In this document: piece after piece, positions 26,296 to 34,942 of the stretch | Layout: the number at the start of each line of letters is the position of its first letter | Position numbering within the stretch: position 1 is the first letter of the stretch | Assembly (NCBI GenBank): GCA_046160625.1 | Contig: JBJXGZ010000030.1 | Coordinates: forward strand, 1 to 64,000 | Source: M3007 sp046160625 | GTDB lineage: Bacteria; Bacteroidota; Bacteroidia; Chitinophagales; Saprospiraceae | Direction: 5' to 3' | DNA: 64,000 nt | Program-made: the position numbers and the translations under genes | The notes under the pieces: generated by a model | Seen by the model: the letters and a program-made list of their open reading frames with translations, nothing else | What the model was told of the DNA's origin: nothing | Database searches by the model: none

Positions 26296-27924
26296 ATGCC
26301 TCATCCGTACAAAGTATTTACCATCTATGCTCGTGAGGACGCACAGTACCTTGAAGAACTTCGCGGTCAATTGCGGCCATTAGAAATCGCGGGTCGAATC
26401 AAGGTATGGAGTGACCGTGAAATCAATCCCGGTGTGGACTGGGAAAAGGAGATCGTACAAAACCTTGATACCGCCGACATTATCCTCATCCTTGTCAGCG
26501 CAGCGTATTACAGCTCGGTTTATATTCACGAAAAGGAAATAAAGTACGCCCTCACGCGCCACGAAAGTGGTGAAGCAAAGGTGTTACCCATCATCGTGCG
26601 CTCTTGCGCATTTGGCGATGACCCTGTCATCAGCCGCTTACAAGTGCTACCTACCGACGGCAAGCCTGTGACCGATCGCCGCCACTGGCCAGAACGCGAC
26701 GAGGCTTGGCTGGATGTGGTGACGGGGGTAAAGCGGACACTTGACATCCTCCGTAGTGCTGAAACTGGGCACATACCAGCTCCGCCCAATATAGAGCCTA
26801 AAGTAAATCCCCCTTCTTCTACCGTTAAACCGCCGCCAACCGCTTGGAGACCTATAGCCCTGTGGGTTTTGGGTGTCATTGCCACGGTAGTGAGCCTCTT
26901 TTTTGGATACAATTATCTGTTCAAAGCAACAGAACCAGAAAAAGCCTATTTGAAGGCGGAAACGCCAACTATCCAACGCGGGAAAATACCCTTGGGTAAA
27001 AGAGACACTTTTGATTTTGTAATCTCAAACGTGGGAAAAACAACTGCGGTAGTTAACGACATTAGCGCTGCGTGCAATTATGTCAAGATACTTGACACGG
27101 CGGCGGCAGAGATTGCGGCCAATGGCAGTAAAACCTATCGCGCTGAATGGACTGGGGAAGCAGAATTCGGGGCGAGGCGCTGTGAGATTGTGGTGGGTGG
27201 CAGTAATGTGGTTGGGCGAGTGCGAATTTCTGTCCAAGCGGAGGTGGTGAAAGCGGATACAACTCAAGGGACTGGGACTGTTAAGCCTACTGACTCTGAT
27301 GGTGATAATTCCGGATCAACGCCTCCAACCAAAGCCAGATTAATAGTGGAAGGAGCGTCGGTTATTGACTTCGGAGAGATAAAACAGAACGATCAGAAGA
27401 CCAGGTCTTTTATGGTGAGAAATTCGAGTGCCATTAAAGCCACTGTACACTCGGCGACCTCTTCTTGCGCTGCTGTTAAAGTGGTCAAAAGCGGCGGTCC
27501 AAACACAATCCTTGCCAATGACCTCGGCTCCTACAATGTGGTATGGAGCGCCAACGAATTGGGTCAACAACAATGCACACTGACCATCAGTGGGAGCAAC
27601 TTGGAGGGGCCCGTGAGGATTGTGGTCAAGGCGAATGTAATAAAGGATAAAGGAGGCGAAGGCTCGAGTACTTTAGTATTAAAGACGATCAGGTGTCTCA
27701 CCCATGGAATTGGTGGCATCAAAGTTTGGTTTTATGACAGTGATGGCAAGAAGTATGAAAAAATATCGGTGAGTGGTGAGGATGATGTAGAGTTTAGCAT
27801 CCCCCCGACCATGTCAGGGAAAATCATTGAGGTTAACTACAAACGTGGCACAAAAGAAGACCACCGAGACGAGGTGCTGTCACCGTCTGCGCCTTTTGAA
27901 GTGCCGCTTGGCATACGGAAATAA
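26296..27924 (+). CDS. TIR domain, transmembrane helix and tandem cysteine-paired Ig-like domains
   Basis: A 542-residue membrane protein. The N-terminal TIR domain (about 4-152) has YKVFTIYAREDAQYLEEL, VWSDREINPGVDWEKEI, and VSAAYYSSVYIHEKEIKYAL. Glu81 in HEKEI aligns by eye with the catalytic Glu of NAD-cleaving TIRs. LQVLPTDGKPVT and WPERDEAWLDVVTGVK follow, as in a common bacterial TIR subgroup. After a Pro-rich linker there is one membrane helix (188-207). Two Ig-like repeats (about 216-317 and 348-448) each hold two Cys 36 residues apart (C260/C296, C391/C427), suggesting disulfides in the periplasm. A third beta-rich domain (458-540) ends the protein. It leads a three-gene set with 32- and 26-nt gaps. 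NADase activity and a signalling or defence role are inference. Confidence 0.85.
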   Translation: MPHPYKVFTIYAREDAQYLEELRGQLRPLEIAGRIKVWSDREINPGVDWEKEIVQNLDTADIILILVSAAYYSSVYIHEKEIKYALTRHESGEAKVLPIIVRSCAFGDDPVISRLQVLPTDGKPVTDRRHWPERDEAWLDVVTGVKRTLDILRSAETGHIPAPPNIEPKVNPPSSTVKPPPTAWRPIALWVLGVIATVVSLFFGYNYLFKATEPEKAYLKAETPTIQRGKIPLGKRDTFDFVISNVGKTTAVVNDISAACNYVKILDTAAAEIAANGSKTYRAEWTGEAEFGARRCEIVVGGSNVVGRVRISVQAEVVKADTTQGTGTVKPTDSDGDNSGSTPPTKARLIVEGASVIDFGEIKQNDQKTRSFMVRNSSAIKATVHSATSSCAAVKVVKSGGPNTILANDLGSYNVVWSANELGQQQCTLTISGSNLEGPVRIVVKANVIKDKGGEGSSTLVLKTIRCLTHGIGGIKVWFYDSDGKKYEKISVSGEDDVEFSIPPTMSGKIIEVNYKRGTKEDHRDEVLSPSAPFEVPLGIRK

Positions 27925-27956
27925 AGAATTAATAAACAAAACCAAAATCTCTAAAA

Positions 27957-28916
27957 ATGAACCCACAAAATTTCTTTCGAACACTGCTTATCGGATTATT
28001 GATGGCAGCAGTGAATTCACCACTTTTTACCCAAATAAACATCACCGGATACGTCCGCGATGCTTCCAACCAAAAGCCCATCAGCGAAGCGGAGGTCTAT
28101 TTTTACGACCCAACCGGGAAACGGCTTCCCGTCCGCTCCACCAACTCGGACGGTTTTTTCCGGTTTGAGACCAATTTCAAGCCGGGCCAATTTGTGACCA
28201 TCAAAGCGGGTAAAACCGGGGAATACACGCTTAGTGAATCTGTGACTCACCTCATCAGCGACCCGACCGTGCGCAAAAACGAGGTCAACTTTTTCCTGCG
28301 CAATGATGAAGCAACCAGCGGTTCGCTCAAAATAACAGGATATGTGTACGACCAAAAAAGCAAAAAGCCTATCCCAGCTGCTTCTGTCTCTGTGCCAGAT
28401 CTCATTGGGAAGTGGTACTCCGTGAAAACGAACGCAAGTGGGCTGTACGACCTCAATACCTTTGCCAAGCCCGGCAACGACCTCAACTTCCGAGTGGAAA
28501 TGCCTGGCTACCAGTTGTTTGCTGAACCAAAAACCCTGCGGTCAGAAGGCAACCAGTTTGACTTTTACATACGACCCACCCCTAAGTTTCCCTGCAACTG
28601 TTTGCTCTATGCCAGCGAAGGAACAGCAGCAGCCAGCTTAGGAACTTATTTGTGGGCAGATAGAAAATACGAAAATTACAAAGACTTCAACAATGACAAT
28701 CGTCAGAGCAACTACAATTCGGCTAATACACTCAATCGGATATCCATCGCAGCAGCAGGATCGGCCGTGGGCTTGTTTGGCGGGTGGCTGCTCTGTAAGC
28801 ACATTCAAAAGAAAAAACTAAAAGCAGCGCGAGACAAAAAACCGGGGCGCTCCTCATTTGTGCCAATAGGCGGTCAAGACGGTAGCACCCAATTCGGTGT
28901 GGCCTACCAATTCTGA
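27957..28916 (+). CDS. Exported protein with two CarboxypepD_reg-like repeats and a C-terminal membrane helix
   Basis: A 319-residue protein. It has a signal peptide (about 1-25), then two homologous beta-sandwich repeats of the carboxypeptidase-regulatory/CNA-B type. Repeat 1 (27-116) contains INITGYVRDASNQKPISEAEVYFYD and repeat 2 (124-206) contains LKITGYVYDQKSKKPIPAASVSV. A CNC pair (213-215) and a polar segment rich in Asn/Tyr/Asp follow. A hydrophobic helix (262-280) with a basic tail (KHIQKKKLKAARDKK) comes last, so the repeats should face the periplasm and the tail the cytoplasm. It lies 32 nt after the TIR gene and probably shares its transcript. No function is assigned; a sensor or surface partner for the TIR protein is inference. 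Confidence 0.7.
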   Translation: MNPQNFFRTLLIGLLMAAVNSPLFTQINITGYVRDASNQKPISEAEVYFYDPTGKRLPVRSTNSDGFFRFETNFKPGQFVTIKAGKTGEYTLSESVTHLISDPTVRKNEVNFFLRNDEATSGSLKITGYVYDQKSKKPIPAASVSVPDLIGKWYSVKTNASGLYDLNTFAKPGNDLNFRVEMPGYQLFAEPKTLRSEGNQFDFYIRPTPKFPCNCLLYASEGTAAASLGTYLWADRKYENYKDFNNDNRQSNYNSANTLNRISIAAAGSAVGLFGGWLLCKHIQKKKLKAARDKKPGRSSFVPIGGQDGSTQFGVAYQF

Positions 28917-28942
28917 ACTTTCACCTTTCAAAATCAAAAACA

Positions 28943-30211
28943 ATGAACACCAAGTATTTTGTAAAAATAATAGGCGCGCTGGTGGCCGCCGTTTCCCTCA
29001 CGACTTGCCACCCCTGGCAGTGGGAAGATTTGCCAAAATTCAATCCAGATTGCCCTGTAGTGGAATCGCTCTCTCATACGGGTGCACCCTTCGACACAAT
29101 TGTCACCGTGTTCGGCTCGGGCTTTGATGCGAACAGTCAACATCAGTTCACCCTTACCATCAATGGAATAGAAGTACCCATTCTGGACATGAAGGACAGT
29201 ACTTCGCTGCGGTTTCGGGTACCGAAAGGCCTCGAGAGCGGGGTGGTAAAAGTGGGCAGGGAAGGGAGTGAGTGTGAGACTGGGACCTCTATGGTTTTTT
29301 CTTACGAGTATACGGAGGTCAGCACTGCTGTTTTTGCCACACAACTCAACAAACCTATTGGCTTAGATGTAGATGATAATGGAAATGTATTCGTAGCAGA
29401 TCGCAATGCTCACAATATCAAGATGATCACGTCGGGAGGGTCAATTTCTGTAATAGCAGGCAGTACCACAGGACAATTTGGCTGGTTAACCCATCCAAAC
29501 GGAACATCTGCCCGTTTTACTTTCCCTACAGATGTAGCCATTGGTGCTACAGGGGTCATTTATGTGGCAGATGAAGGAAACAACAGTATCAGAAAAATTG
29601 AAGGAGAAGGCACCTCAAGGGGAGTTAGCAATTTAGTAGGCCAACCTGACCATGAAGGAGACAACAATTTCGGAGAGATCCCTTTTTCTAATGTTCTGCT
29701 TACTGCACCGAGATGTATTGCTACTGACCGTAATCATAAGGTCTTCATCACAGAACCAGCGCTTCAAAATATCCGGGTTATTGATGAGGATGCAAAGACT
29801 GTTCGGAAAATACAAGTTAATGGCACAACTGCGCTAAACTACCCCAGTGGCACAGCATTTTCGATCGCACGAGACAACAACTTCCCTCTCTTTGTAGCGA
29901 ACCATGATAGTCAGAAAGTACAGGCCATTAATCCAACTACAGGGAGTGGAGTAACAATTTCTCCCCCTTCCTTTTCTACTCCAACAGATATTGTATTGGA
30001 TGACGACGGGATAATCTACGTCTTGGACAGAGGCAGCAATAAGATTTTTATCTTGTATCAAGATGGCAGCTACTCAACGATAAGTGTTTCCTCGCCAACT
30101 GTAAACCCCAATCCCAATTCGCTGGCAGGTATAGCTTTGGATAAACAACGCCGAATAATTTACCTTTCCGATGAAGTCAAAAACATGATCTACAAAGTAG
30201 TTTTTGAATAA
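28943..30211 (+). CDS. IPT/TIG and NHL-repeat lipoprotein
   Basis: A 422-residue exported protein. The N-terminus MNTKYFVKIIGALVAAVSLTTC has a lipobox-like LTTC with Cys22. An IPT/TIG domain (about 38-120; VESLSHTGAPFDTIVTVFGSGFD) precedes an NHL beta-propeller (about 135-420). The propeller blades carry typical phrases: LNKPIGLDVDDNGNVFVADRNAHNIKMI, FPTDVAIGATGVIYVADEGNNSIRKI and TPTDIVLDDDGIIYVLDRGSNKIFIL. Such proteins are often outer-membrane SusE/F-neighbouring or free surface lipoproteins, but no SusC/D is present here. It follows the previous gene by 26 nt, so the TIR, CarboxypepD_reg-like and NHL proteins may be made together. Ligand unknown. Confidence 0.8.
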   Translation: MNTKYFVKIIGALVAAVSLTTCHPWQWEDLPKFNPDCPVVESLSHTGAPFDTIVTVFGSGFDANSQHQFTLTINGIEVPILDMKDSTSLRFRVPKGLESGVVKVGREGSECETGTSMVFSYEYTEVSTAVFATQLNKPIGLDVDDNGNVFVADRNAHNIKMITSGGSISVIAGSTTGQFGWLTHPNGTSARFTFPTDVAIGATGVIYVADEGNNSIRKIEGEGTSRGVSNLVGQPDHEGDNNFGEIPFSNVLLTAPRCIATDRNHKVFITEPALQNIRVIDEDAKTVRKIQVNGTTALNYPSGTAFSIARDNNFPLFVANHDSQKVQAINPTTGSGVTISPPSFSTPTDIVLDDDGIIYVLDRGSNKIFILYQDGSYSTISVSSPTVNPNPNSLAGIALDKQRRIIYLSDEVKNMIYKVVFE

Positions 30212-30227
30212 AATGCTATATATTAGA

Positions 30228-30262
30228 ATCGGGCTAATCCAGGTTTTCTGGATTAGCCCGAT
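30228..30262. terminator. Perfect 15-bp bidirectional hairpin
   Basis: ATCGGGCTAATCCAG pairs fully with CTGGATTAGCCCGAT around a GTTTT loop. It lies 17 nt after the NHL gene and just before the converging gene's stop, so it closes both units. Confidence 0.8.
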
Positions 30263-30267
30263 ATTAT

Positions 30268-32127
30268 TTATTCGATTGGTGGGGGAGGGCAGGGTGATAT
30301 AAGGGTAATGCTACCAATAGCAAGTTCGAAAAAGTGGCTTGAACTTGCAATATCAAACCAATGCTGAACATTAAAAGAAATAGCCACACCTGCTCCATTC
30401 ACTCTTTTCTCCGCGGTTATTGATTCTGGTGTTGTAGAAAGGCGATTGAAATCGACAGCAAAATCAATGGCAACTTCTTGTGTTACCCCACCCCCCAAGC
30501 TTTCTCCTTGCCAGAGACGCACACAATTAAAATCAGTACCAGCATTATCTAAATTTTTACTAAAAGTAACTCGACTGGCACCTCCAACTAATGAAGAAAA
30601 GCCTCCGAACTGATAGGACGTCGCAATACCAAAACAACCAGATCCAGAACAAGTCCCTCCAGAACAGGGCTGGTACCATAACACTTGATTGCAAAGGGGA
30701 TCATTTCCAGCTGCATTAGCTAACTGAAAGGCAACTGTGACAGTCTCCGTACTCGCGCCTAAATTGGTTATGTTTAAGCTTGCACTTGGAGTGGAACAGG
30801 AGAATGGAGTGGATTCTGCAGCAAGCGTTGTGCCTGCTCCATTTTGGAACACCTGTACTTTCATCCGGTTCATGGGATTTGCAGGGTCAAAAAAATTGTC
30901 TGGAAAATTGTATATTGTGTGCGTGCCACCCCCTGCCAGGTAGGTCAAATTTCTTCCACTATAACCCGGCAATAATGTATTGGTAATGGTCCGTACCTCA
31001 GAGTATGCCGTCAAAGCGTTTGTAGGAGCATTTGTATAGGTTATTATAGCGTTCGTAGGCGTGGCTAAACCACCACAAACGTTTTGCTTGATGTCTAGAT
31101 TCCATGAAGACAAATGTGTAACCAGCATTTTTGCAAACAGGTTGCCTGCCTGGCCTTCCACTTTGGAAGCACTTTCTTGCCGCCACACACCCTGGTCGCT
31201 TAGACTCCAAACATCAATATTGTCGCCTATTTTGTAATACTGCCCCGTTTGAGGGTTGGGCAAGGTATCGGGTATTGGCATGGTGACTGTTAAAGGTTTG
31301 CTGAAACCGCTCACCTTTTTGCCGTCGGCATCCATTTCAAGGTTCATCCATCCTGCCGTGGCAAAATAAACTGGCGCCTGCGGTATAGCAATAACATTGC
31401 CGCTTGCATCTATGGCGTCTGTCACGAGTGGCCCTGCCTGAAAAGTGCGGCCAGCATCTGTGTTGGGAGAAGCGTATGAAATTCGGTAGTTCAATTTTTG
31501 CGGTACCGGCGCATTCGGTACGTCACGATCACAGTAGATCAATTGAGTGCCTTTGGCAATTTCAATGGCAATTTTATTGACAGGCACTCCGTTCGTTTTG
31601 TTAGGATTTAGTGTCGTATCATTTTTTACCAGGCCATTGTTAAGTGAAACAACGCCCACTGCCGAAGCCATACCCAAAGGAGGGTCCTCCAATTTTGCCA
31701 TAAAAATTGGGGCGTAAAGGCCCTCGTCGGAAAAAATTAAAATGTTGCTGTAAGCGGTGCTGTAGCCGTCTGCTTCTGCTTTAATAGTAAACCGGTAGGG
31801 GTTCTGCTGGCTAATATCTGCATCTTGTTTAAGTGCAAGATTCATTACACCTCCCGAGATGTCAATGTTAATGAATGGGAGGCCGTTGCAGGTCACCACT
31901 TTGCCATTCGGGTCAATAAGAGAGACCTTTACAGGTGTGATTTTTGTAGATAGGAATTTATTTGCATCAATAAATGCGATCGCAACAGGTGCTTTGACTG
32001 GTTCGCCCAAAACAGGTGGTTTGGAGCCGTCGCCCTCTGGCGGACAACACCGCTTTGCAACGAAAACAGCTATAGCAATAAGCAGGATGGCCAAAAAGGG
32101 TGACAATTTTTTCAAAGATTCTTTCAT
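30268..32127 (-). CDS. Large membrane-anchored exported protein of unknown function
   Basis: A 619-residue protein that I do not recognise. The N-terminus (MKESLKKLSPFLAILLIAIAVFVAKRCCPP) is a signal anchor or lipoprotein-like signal with adjacent Cys. Two beta-rich segments follow (PVAIAFIDANKFLSTKITPVKVSLID; VGVVSLNNGLVKNDTTLNPN), the second with an extended linker. A middle part contains GWMNLEMDADGKKVSGFSKPLTVTMPIP and YYKIGDNIDVWSLSDQGVWRQES, a pattern seen in bacterial ZU5/GAIN-adjacent or PKD-like proteins. The Cys-rich C-terminal third contains WYQPCSGGTCSGSGCFG. It converges on the TIR cluster, sharing a hairpin with it, and may be functionally linked, but this is only context. Nothing catalytic is visible. 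Confidence 0.6.
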   Translation of the reverse strand: MKESLKKLSPFLAILLIAIAVFVAKRCCPPEGDGSKPPVLGEPVKAPVAIAFIDANKFLSTKITPVKVSLIDPNGKVVTCNGLPFINIDISGGVMNLALKQDADISQQNPYRFTIKAEADGYSTAYSNILIFSDEGLYAPIFMAKLEDPPLGMASAVGVVSLNNGLVKNDTTLNPNKTNGVPVNKIAIEIAKGTQLIYCDRDVPNAPVPQKLNYRISYASPNTDAGRTFQAGPLVTDAIDASGNVIAIPQAPVYFATAGWMNLEMDADGKKVSGFSKPLTVTMPIPDTLPNPQTGQYYKIGDNIDVWSLSDQGVWRQESASKVEGQAGNLFAKMLVTHLSSWNLDIKQNVCGGLATPTNAIITYTNAPTNALTAYSEVRTITNTLLPGYSGRNLTYLAGGGTHTIYNFPDNFFDPANPMNRMKVQVFQNGAGTTLAAESTPFSCSTPSASLNITNLGASTETVTVAFQLANAAGNDPLCNQVLWYQPCSGGTCSGSGCFGIATSYQFGGFSSLVGGASRVTFSKNLDNAGTDFNCVRLWQGESLGGGVTQEVAIDFAVDFNRLSTTPESITAEKRVNGAGVAISFNVQHWFDIASSSHFFELAIGSITLISPCPPPPIE

Positions 32128-32156
32128 AATAGGTTATTTAATGGTGAATAAAAAAA

Positions 32157-32197
32157 GGACAGGGAGAGCCGGATGTTACCCCGAGCCCTCCCTGTCC
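32157..32197 (-). terminator. Intrinsic-type terminator between dnaA and its neighbour
   Basis: GGACAGGGAG and CTCCCTGTCC form a 10-bp stem. On the minus strand the stem is followed by a T-run (TTTTTTT). It lies after dnaA's stop, so it would end minus-strand transcription from dnaA before the next gene. Confidence 0.7.
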
Positions 32198-32248
32198 TTC
32201 GTTTTTTAGGGGATACAAACAATATCCGCCGCTAATCTATAACTTTTT

Positions 32249-33700
32249 TCACATATTCAAACTCATCTTCAACTTCTTCTCCACTTCCTCCACCGTGTCC
32301 TTGAACACAATGTCCGTGTCCATCATGTCCTGCACTGCTTTGCAGGAATAGATCACCGTGCTGTGGTCACGCCCGCCGAATTGCTCGCCGATGGATTTCA
32401 ATGACTTGTTCGTCAATTTCTTGGCGAGGTACATGGAGAGTTGCCGCGCGATCACGATGTTGCGCTTGCGGGTTTCGTGGTGGAGTTTTTCCACGGGAAC
32501 GCTGAAATGCTCGGCCACAAGTTGCTGAATGAATTCGACGGTGATCTCTTTGTTGATGGTGGTCACAAAATTGCGGATCACCTCTTTGGCCAAATCCATG
32601 TCCACGTCGCGGCGAATGAGTGTGCTTTGCGCCAGCAGCGACACCATCACACCTTCCAGTTCGCGGATGTTGTTTTTGATATTGTAGCAGATGAACTCCA
32701 GTACATCGCTGGGGATGTCCACACCTTCTTCCTCCATTTTGGTTTCCAGGATCGCCATGCGGGTCTCCAGGTCGGGGGCTTGCAAATCGGCGCTGAGGCC
32801 CCACTTGAAGCGGGAGATAAGCCGCTCCTCCATACCTTCCAGATCCTTTGGCGGACGGTCGGAAGTGAGGATGATCTGCTTGCCGTTTTGGTGCAATTGG
32901 TTGAAAATGTGGAAGAAAATCTCTTGCGTCTTCTGTTTTCCGGAAAGAAACTGAATATCGTCAATAATCAACACGTCAATCATCTGGTAGAAATTGACGA
33001 AGTCGTTGACCGAGTTGTTCTTTATGGCCTGGATAATCTGGTTGGTAAATTTTTCCGCAGAAACGTAGAGCACTGCTTTCGACTCAATTCGGCTCACCAC
33101 ATCGTTGCCGATGGCTTGGGCCAGGTGGGTTTTGCCCAAGCCCACATCGCCAAAAATGAACAGTGGGTTGAAGGCCGTGCCGCCCGGCTTTTTAGCAATG
33201 GCAAGTCCGGCGTTGCGAGCCAAACGGTTGCAATCGCCTTCAATAAAATTCTCGAACGTGTAGTTAGGGTTGAGTTGCGGATCAACCTTTATGCGCTTTA
33301 TGCCTGGGATGATGAACGGGTTTTTGATCATCTCTGCGTCGAAGGAACCTGGCACTGGTTCGCTGTCTTTGTCGGCAGAGGGTCGCGTGTCCAGTTTGCC
33401 GCTATTGTTGCTGCTGCCATTGGATTGTGACCCACTTTCTGGGATGTGATACACCAGGCGCCCACGCTCGCCCAGTTCCTGGCGAATGCTCTTTTTTAAA
33501 AGCTGTACATAGTGTTCTTCGAGCCACTCGAAAAAGAATTTGTTCGGCACTTGGATGGTAAGCACCTCGGTGTCGAGCTGCACGGGTTTTATAGGTTCAA
33601 ACCACGTTTTAAAACTCTGTGGGCTTACGCTTTTTTTGATGGTACGCAGACAATCGTCCCATACCATCCGGCTGTCTCTTGTCATACCAGATGGGCACAT
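32249..33700 (-). CDS. dnaA: Chromosomal replication initiator protein DnaA
   Basis: Binds origin DnaA boxes and opens the origin; also a transcription regulator. The 483-residue product has an N-terminal domain (VWDDCLRTIKKSVSPQSFKTWFEPIKP). A linker rich in Ser/Asn follows, then an AAA+ core with Walker A GDVGLGKT (184-191), Walker B VLIIDDIQFL and sensor LTSDRPPKDLEGMEERL. The C-terminal DNA-binding domain carries the signature FGGRDHSTVIYSCKAV. The start is MCPSG at 33700; an ATG five codons later (33685) is equally reasonable. It is followed by a strong terminator and preceded by a long AT-rich gene-free region. Confidence 0.97.
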   Translation of the reverse strand: MCPSGMTRDSRMVWDDCLRTIKKSVSPQSFKTWFEPIKPVQLDTEVLTIQVPNKFFFEWLEEHYVQLLKKSIRQELGERGRLVYHIPESGSQSNGSSNNSGKLDTRPSADKDSEPVPGSFDAEMIKNPFIIPGIKRIKVDPQLNPNYTFENFIEGDCNRLARNAGLAIAKKPGGTAFNPLFIFGDVGLGKTHLAQAIGNDVVSRIESKAVLYVSAEKFTNQIIQAIKNNSVNDFVNFYQMIDVLIIDDIQFLSGKQKTQEIFFHIFNQLHQNGKQIILTSDRPPKDLEGMEERLISRFKWGLSADLQAPDLETRMAILETKMEEEGVDIPSDVLEFICYNIKNNIRELEGVMVSLLAQSTLIRRDVDMDLAKEVIRNFVTTINKEITVEFIQQLVAEHFSVPVEKLHHETRKRNIVIARQLSMYLAKKLTNKSLKSIGEQFGGRDHSTVIYSCKAVQDMMDTDIVFKDTVEEVEKKLKMSLNM

Positions 33701-34249
33701 TTGGGTTTTAGGAAGGACCCGTTAAGAAATTCGTCTTGGTGAAGCTATTCTGTTGAGTAGGGCGACAAAGATTGTACTAAGTCACGACCTGCACAAATAA
33801 AATCTAACTTTTTTCAAGAATTTTTTTTGCCTTTTCAAAACAAGTTGAAAACGAACGCTTTGCATAAAAGCAATTGCCGAAAGTCCAAAATGGATTTGGG
33901 GCAAAATCTTTAATTTCACGTTTTTTCAAAATTTATGGCAGATGAGTTAATAATTTCCAAACAATTAAAGCACAGAAAGGCACTTACATAATTTTTTTCA
34001 AAACATCTCTTTTTATCTAAAATTTTTCTTTGAAACAAATTTTTAGACACCTTTCTTTTAAAAAAGGACTGGAATTCAGTGCAAAAGAAAAATTATCGAT
34101 TCGAAACAAAACAAAATGTTTTTTAAAAATAAATCATAAAATCATCTCACAAAATTCTGGCAAAACCATTGTGTCGAGATCAAAACTTCTTGTGAATGTA
34201 TTGTTATTTGATGGCATAAAAACCCAACACAGTCATTTTCAATGGATTG
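33701..34249. other. AT-rich gene-free region upstream of dnaA, candidate oriC or promoter region
   Basis: About 550 bases without a credible gene on either strand. The sequence is strongly AT-rich, with homopolymer A and T runs (e.g. around 33805-33835, 33985-34030 and 34110-34140). I see no match to the TTATCCACA DnaA-box consensus by eye, so an origin is possible but unsupported. A TAnnTTTG-like element could not be fixed with confidence. Confidence 0.4.
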
Positions 34250-34771
34250 TTAAAACAACTGTCCAGCCTCCGTACGCACGGCAAGAATGGCCGTCTGCAA
34301 GGGCGTGATGTTTTGCTCGTCCAAGGCCTGGAGCAGTGCATTGACGAGCGCTTCGGCTGGGGCATCAGGGTCGAGTTCAGAGCCAGTCATAGTGACCAGC
34401 GCCAAGGTGTTGTTCTTAGCCATCCGGATAATTTGCCAAAGGGTATCAGACACGTACAGTTGCTGTGATACATTGTGCTCAAATTCCTGATTGATGGCCA
34501 TGAGCAGTACACCACGCAATTCGCGTACTTTCATATTAGGCATTCGCACGCGAAGGATGGTGTTGGCTATGTCGGCCCGGTCGCAAAGCAACATCAGGCG
34601 TTCGTAAGCCGAGAGACGGAGCGGCAGGGTAATTTTTTGTGCGTCATTGCGAAACAAGGCAATGTCCATACGCTTTCGCTCGTCCAAAAGGGCTTTCAAC
34701 AGCATATAGGCTGTGGCGCCTACGATGACGGCAGGGATGGTGAGTTTTAGGATGTCGAGAAAAAACTCCAT
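34250..34771 (-). CDS. DUF7935-like membrane-anchored protein
   Basis: A 173-residue protein with one N-terminal membrane helix (FFLDILKLTIPAVIVGATAYMLL). A soluble alpha-helical domain follows, containing KITLPLRLSAYERLMLLCDRAD and MKVRELRGVLLMAINQEFEHNVSQQLYVSD. Similar proteins occur across Bacteroidota, annotated as hypothetical/DUF7935, with the same LxLRLxAYERLxLFLER-like block. Function unknown. It lies between the dnaA upstream region and the iscA-like gene, facing away from the latter. Confidence 0.75.
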   Translation of the reverse strand: MEFFLDILKLTIPAVIVGATAYMLLKALLDERKRMDIALFRNDAQKITLPLRLSAYERLMLLCDRADIANTILRVRMPNMKVRELRGVLLMAINQEFEHNVSQQLYVSDTLWQIIRMAKNNTLALVTMTGSELDPDAPAEALVNALLQALDEQNITPLQTAILAVRTEAGQLF

Positions 34772-34829
34772 AGGGGGAATGTGGTCAATGTGTTCTAAAT
34801 GTGGTCTATGTGTTGAAATACAACGCGTA

Positions 34830-34857
34830 AACCGCCTTCGCCAAGGCTACGGCGGTT
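34830..34857. repeat. REP-like palindrome
   Basis: Begins AACCGCCTTCGCCAAGGCTA and ends GGCGGTT. It is in the reverse orientation relative to 4514-4550 and lies in the divergent gap before the iscA-like gene. Confidence 0.7.
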
Positions 34858-34908
34858 AAAAGGGCGGCAAAGGTGCAAACTTTTTCCCGGCTTTCGTGTT
34901 TGTAATTG

Positions 34909-34916
34909 TAATTTTG
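34909..34916 (+). promoter_or_regulatory. Candidate -7 element of the iscA-like gene
   Basis: TAATTTTG matches TAnnTTTG and lies 26 nt before the ATG at 34943. Confidence 0.4.
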
Positions 34917-34942
34917 CCGCTCAAACAAACGGCACATTTTTT

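Noticed and set aside
32441..33430. A 329-residue open frame opposite dnaA
   Set aside because: The sense strand is a clear DnaA; the antisense product has no family features and begins inside the gene.
33701..34249. A definite replication origin
   Set aside because: No DnaA-box cluster is visible by eye; only proximity to dnaA and AT-richness support it, so it is listed as a candidate only.
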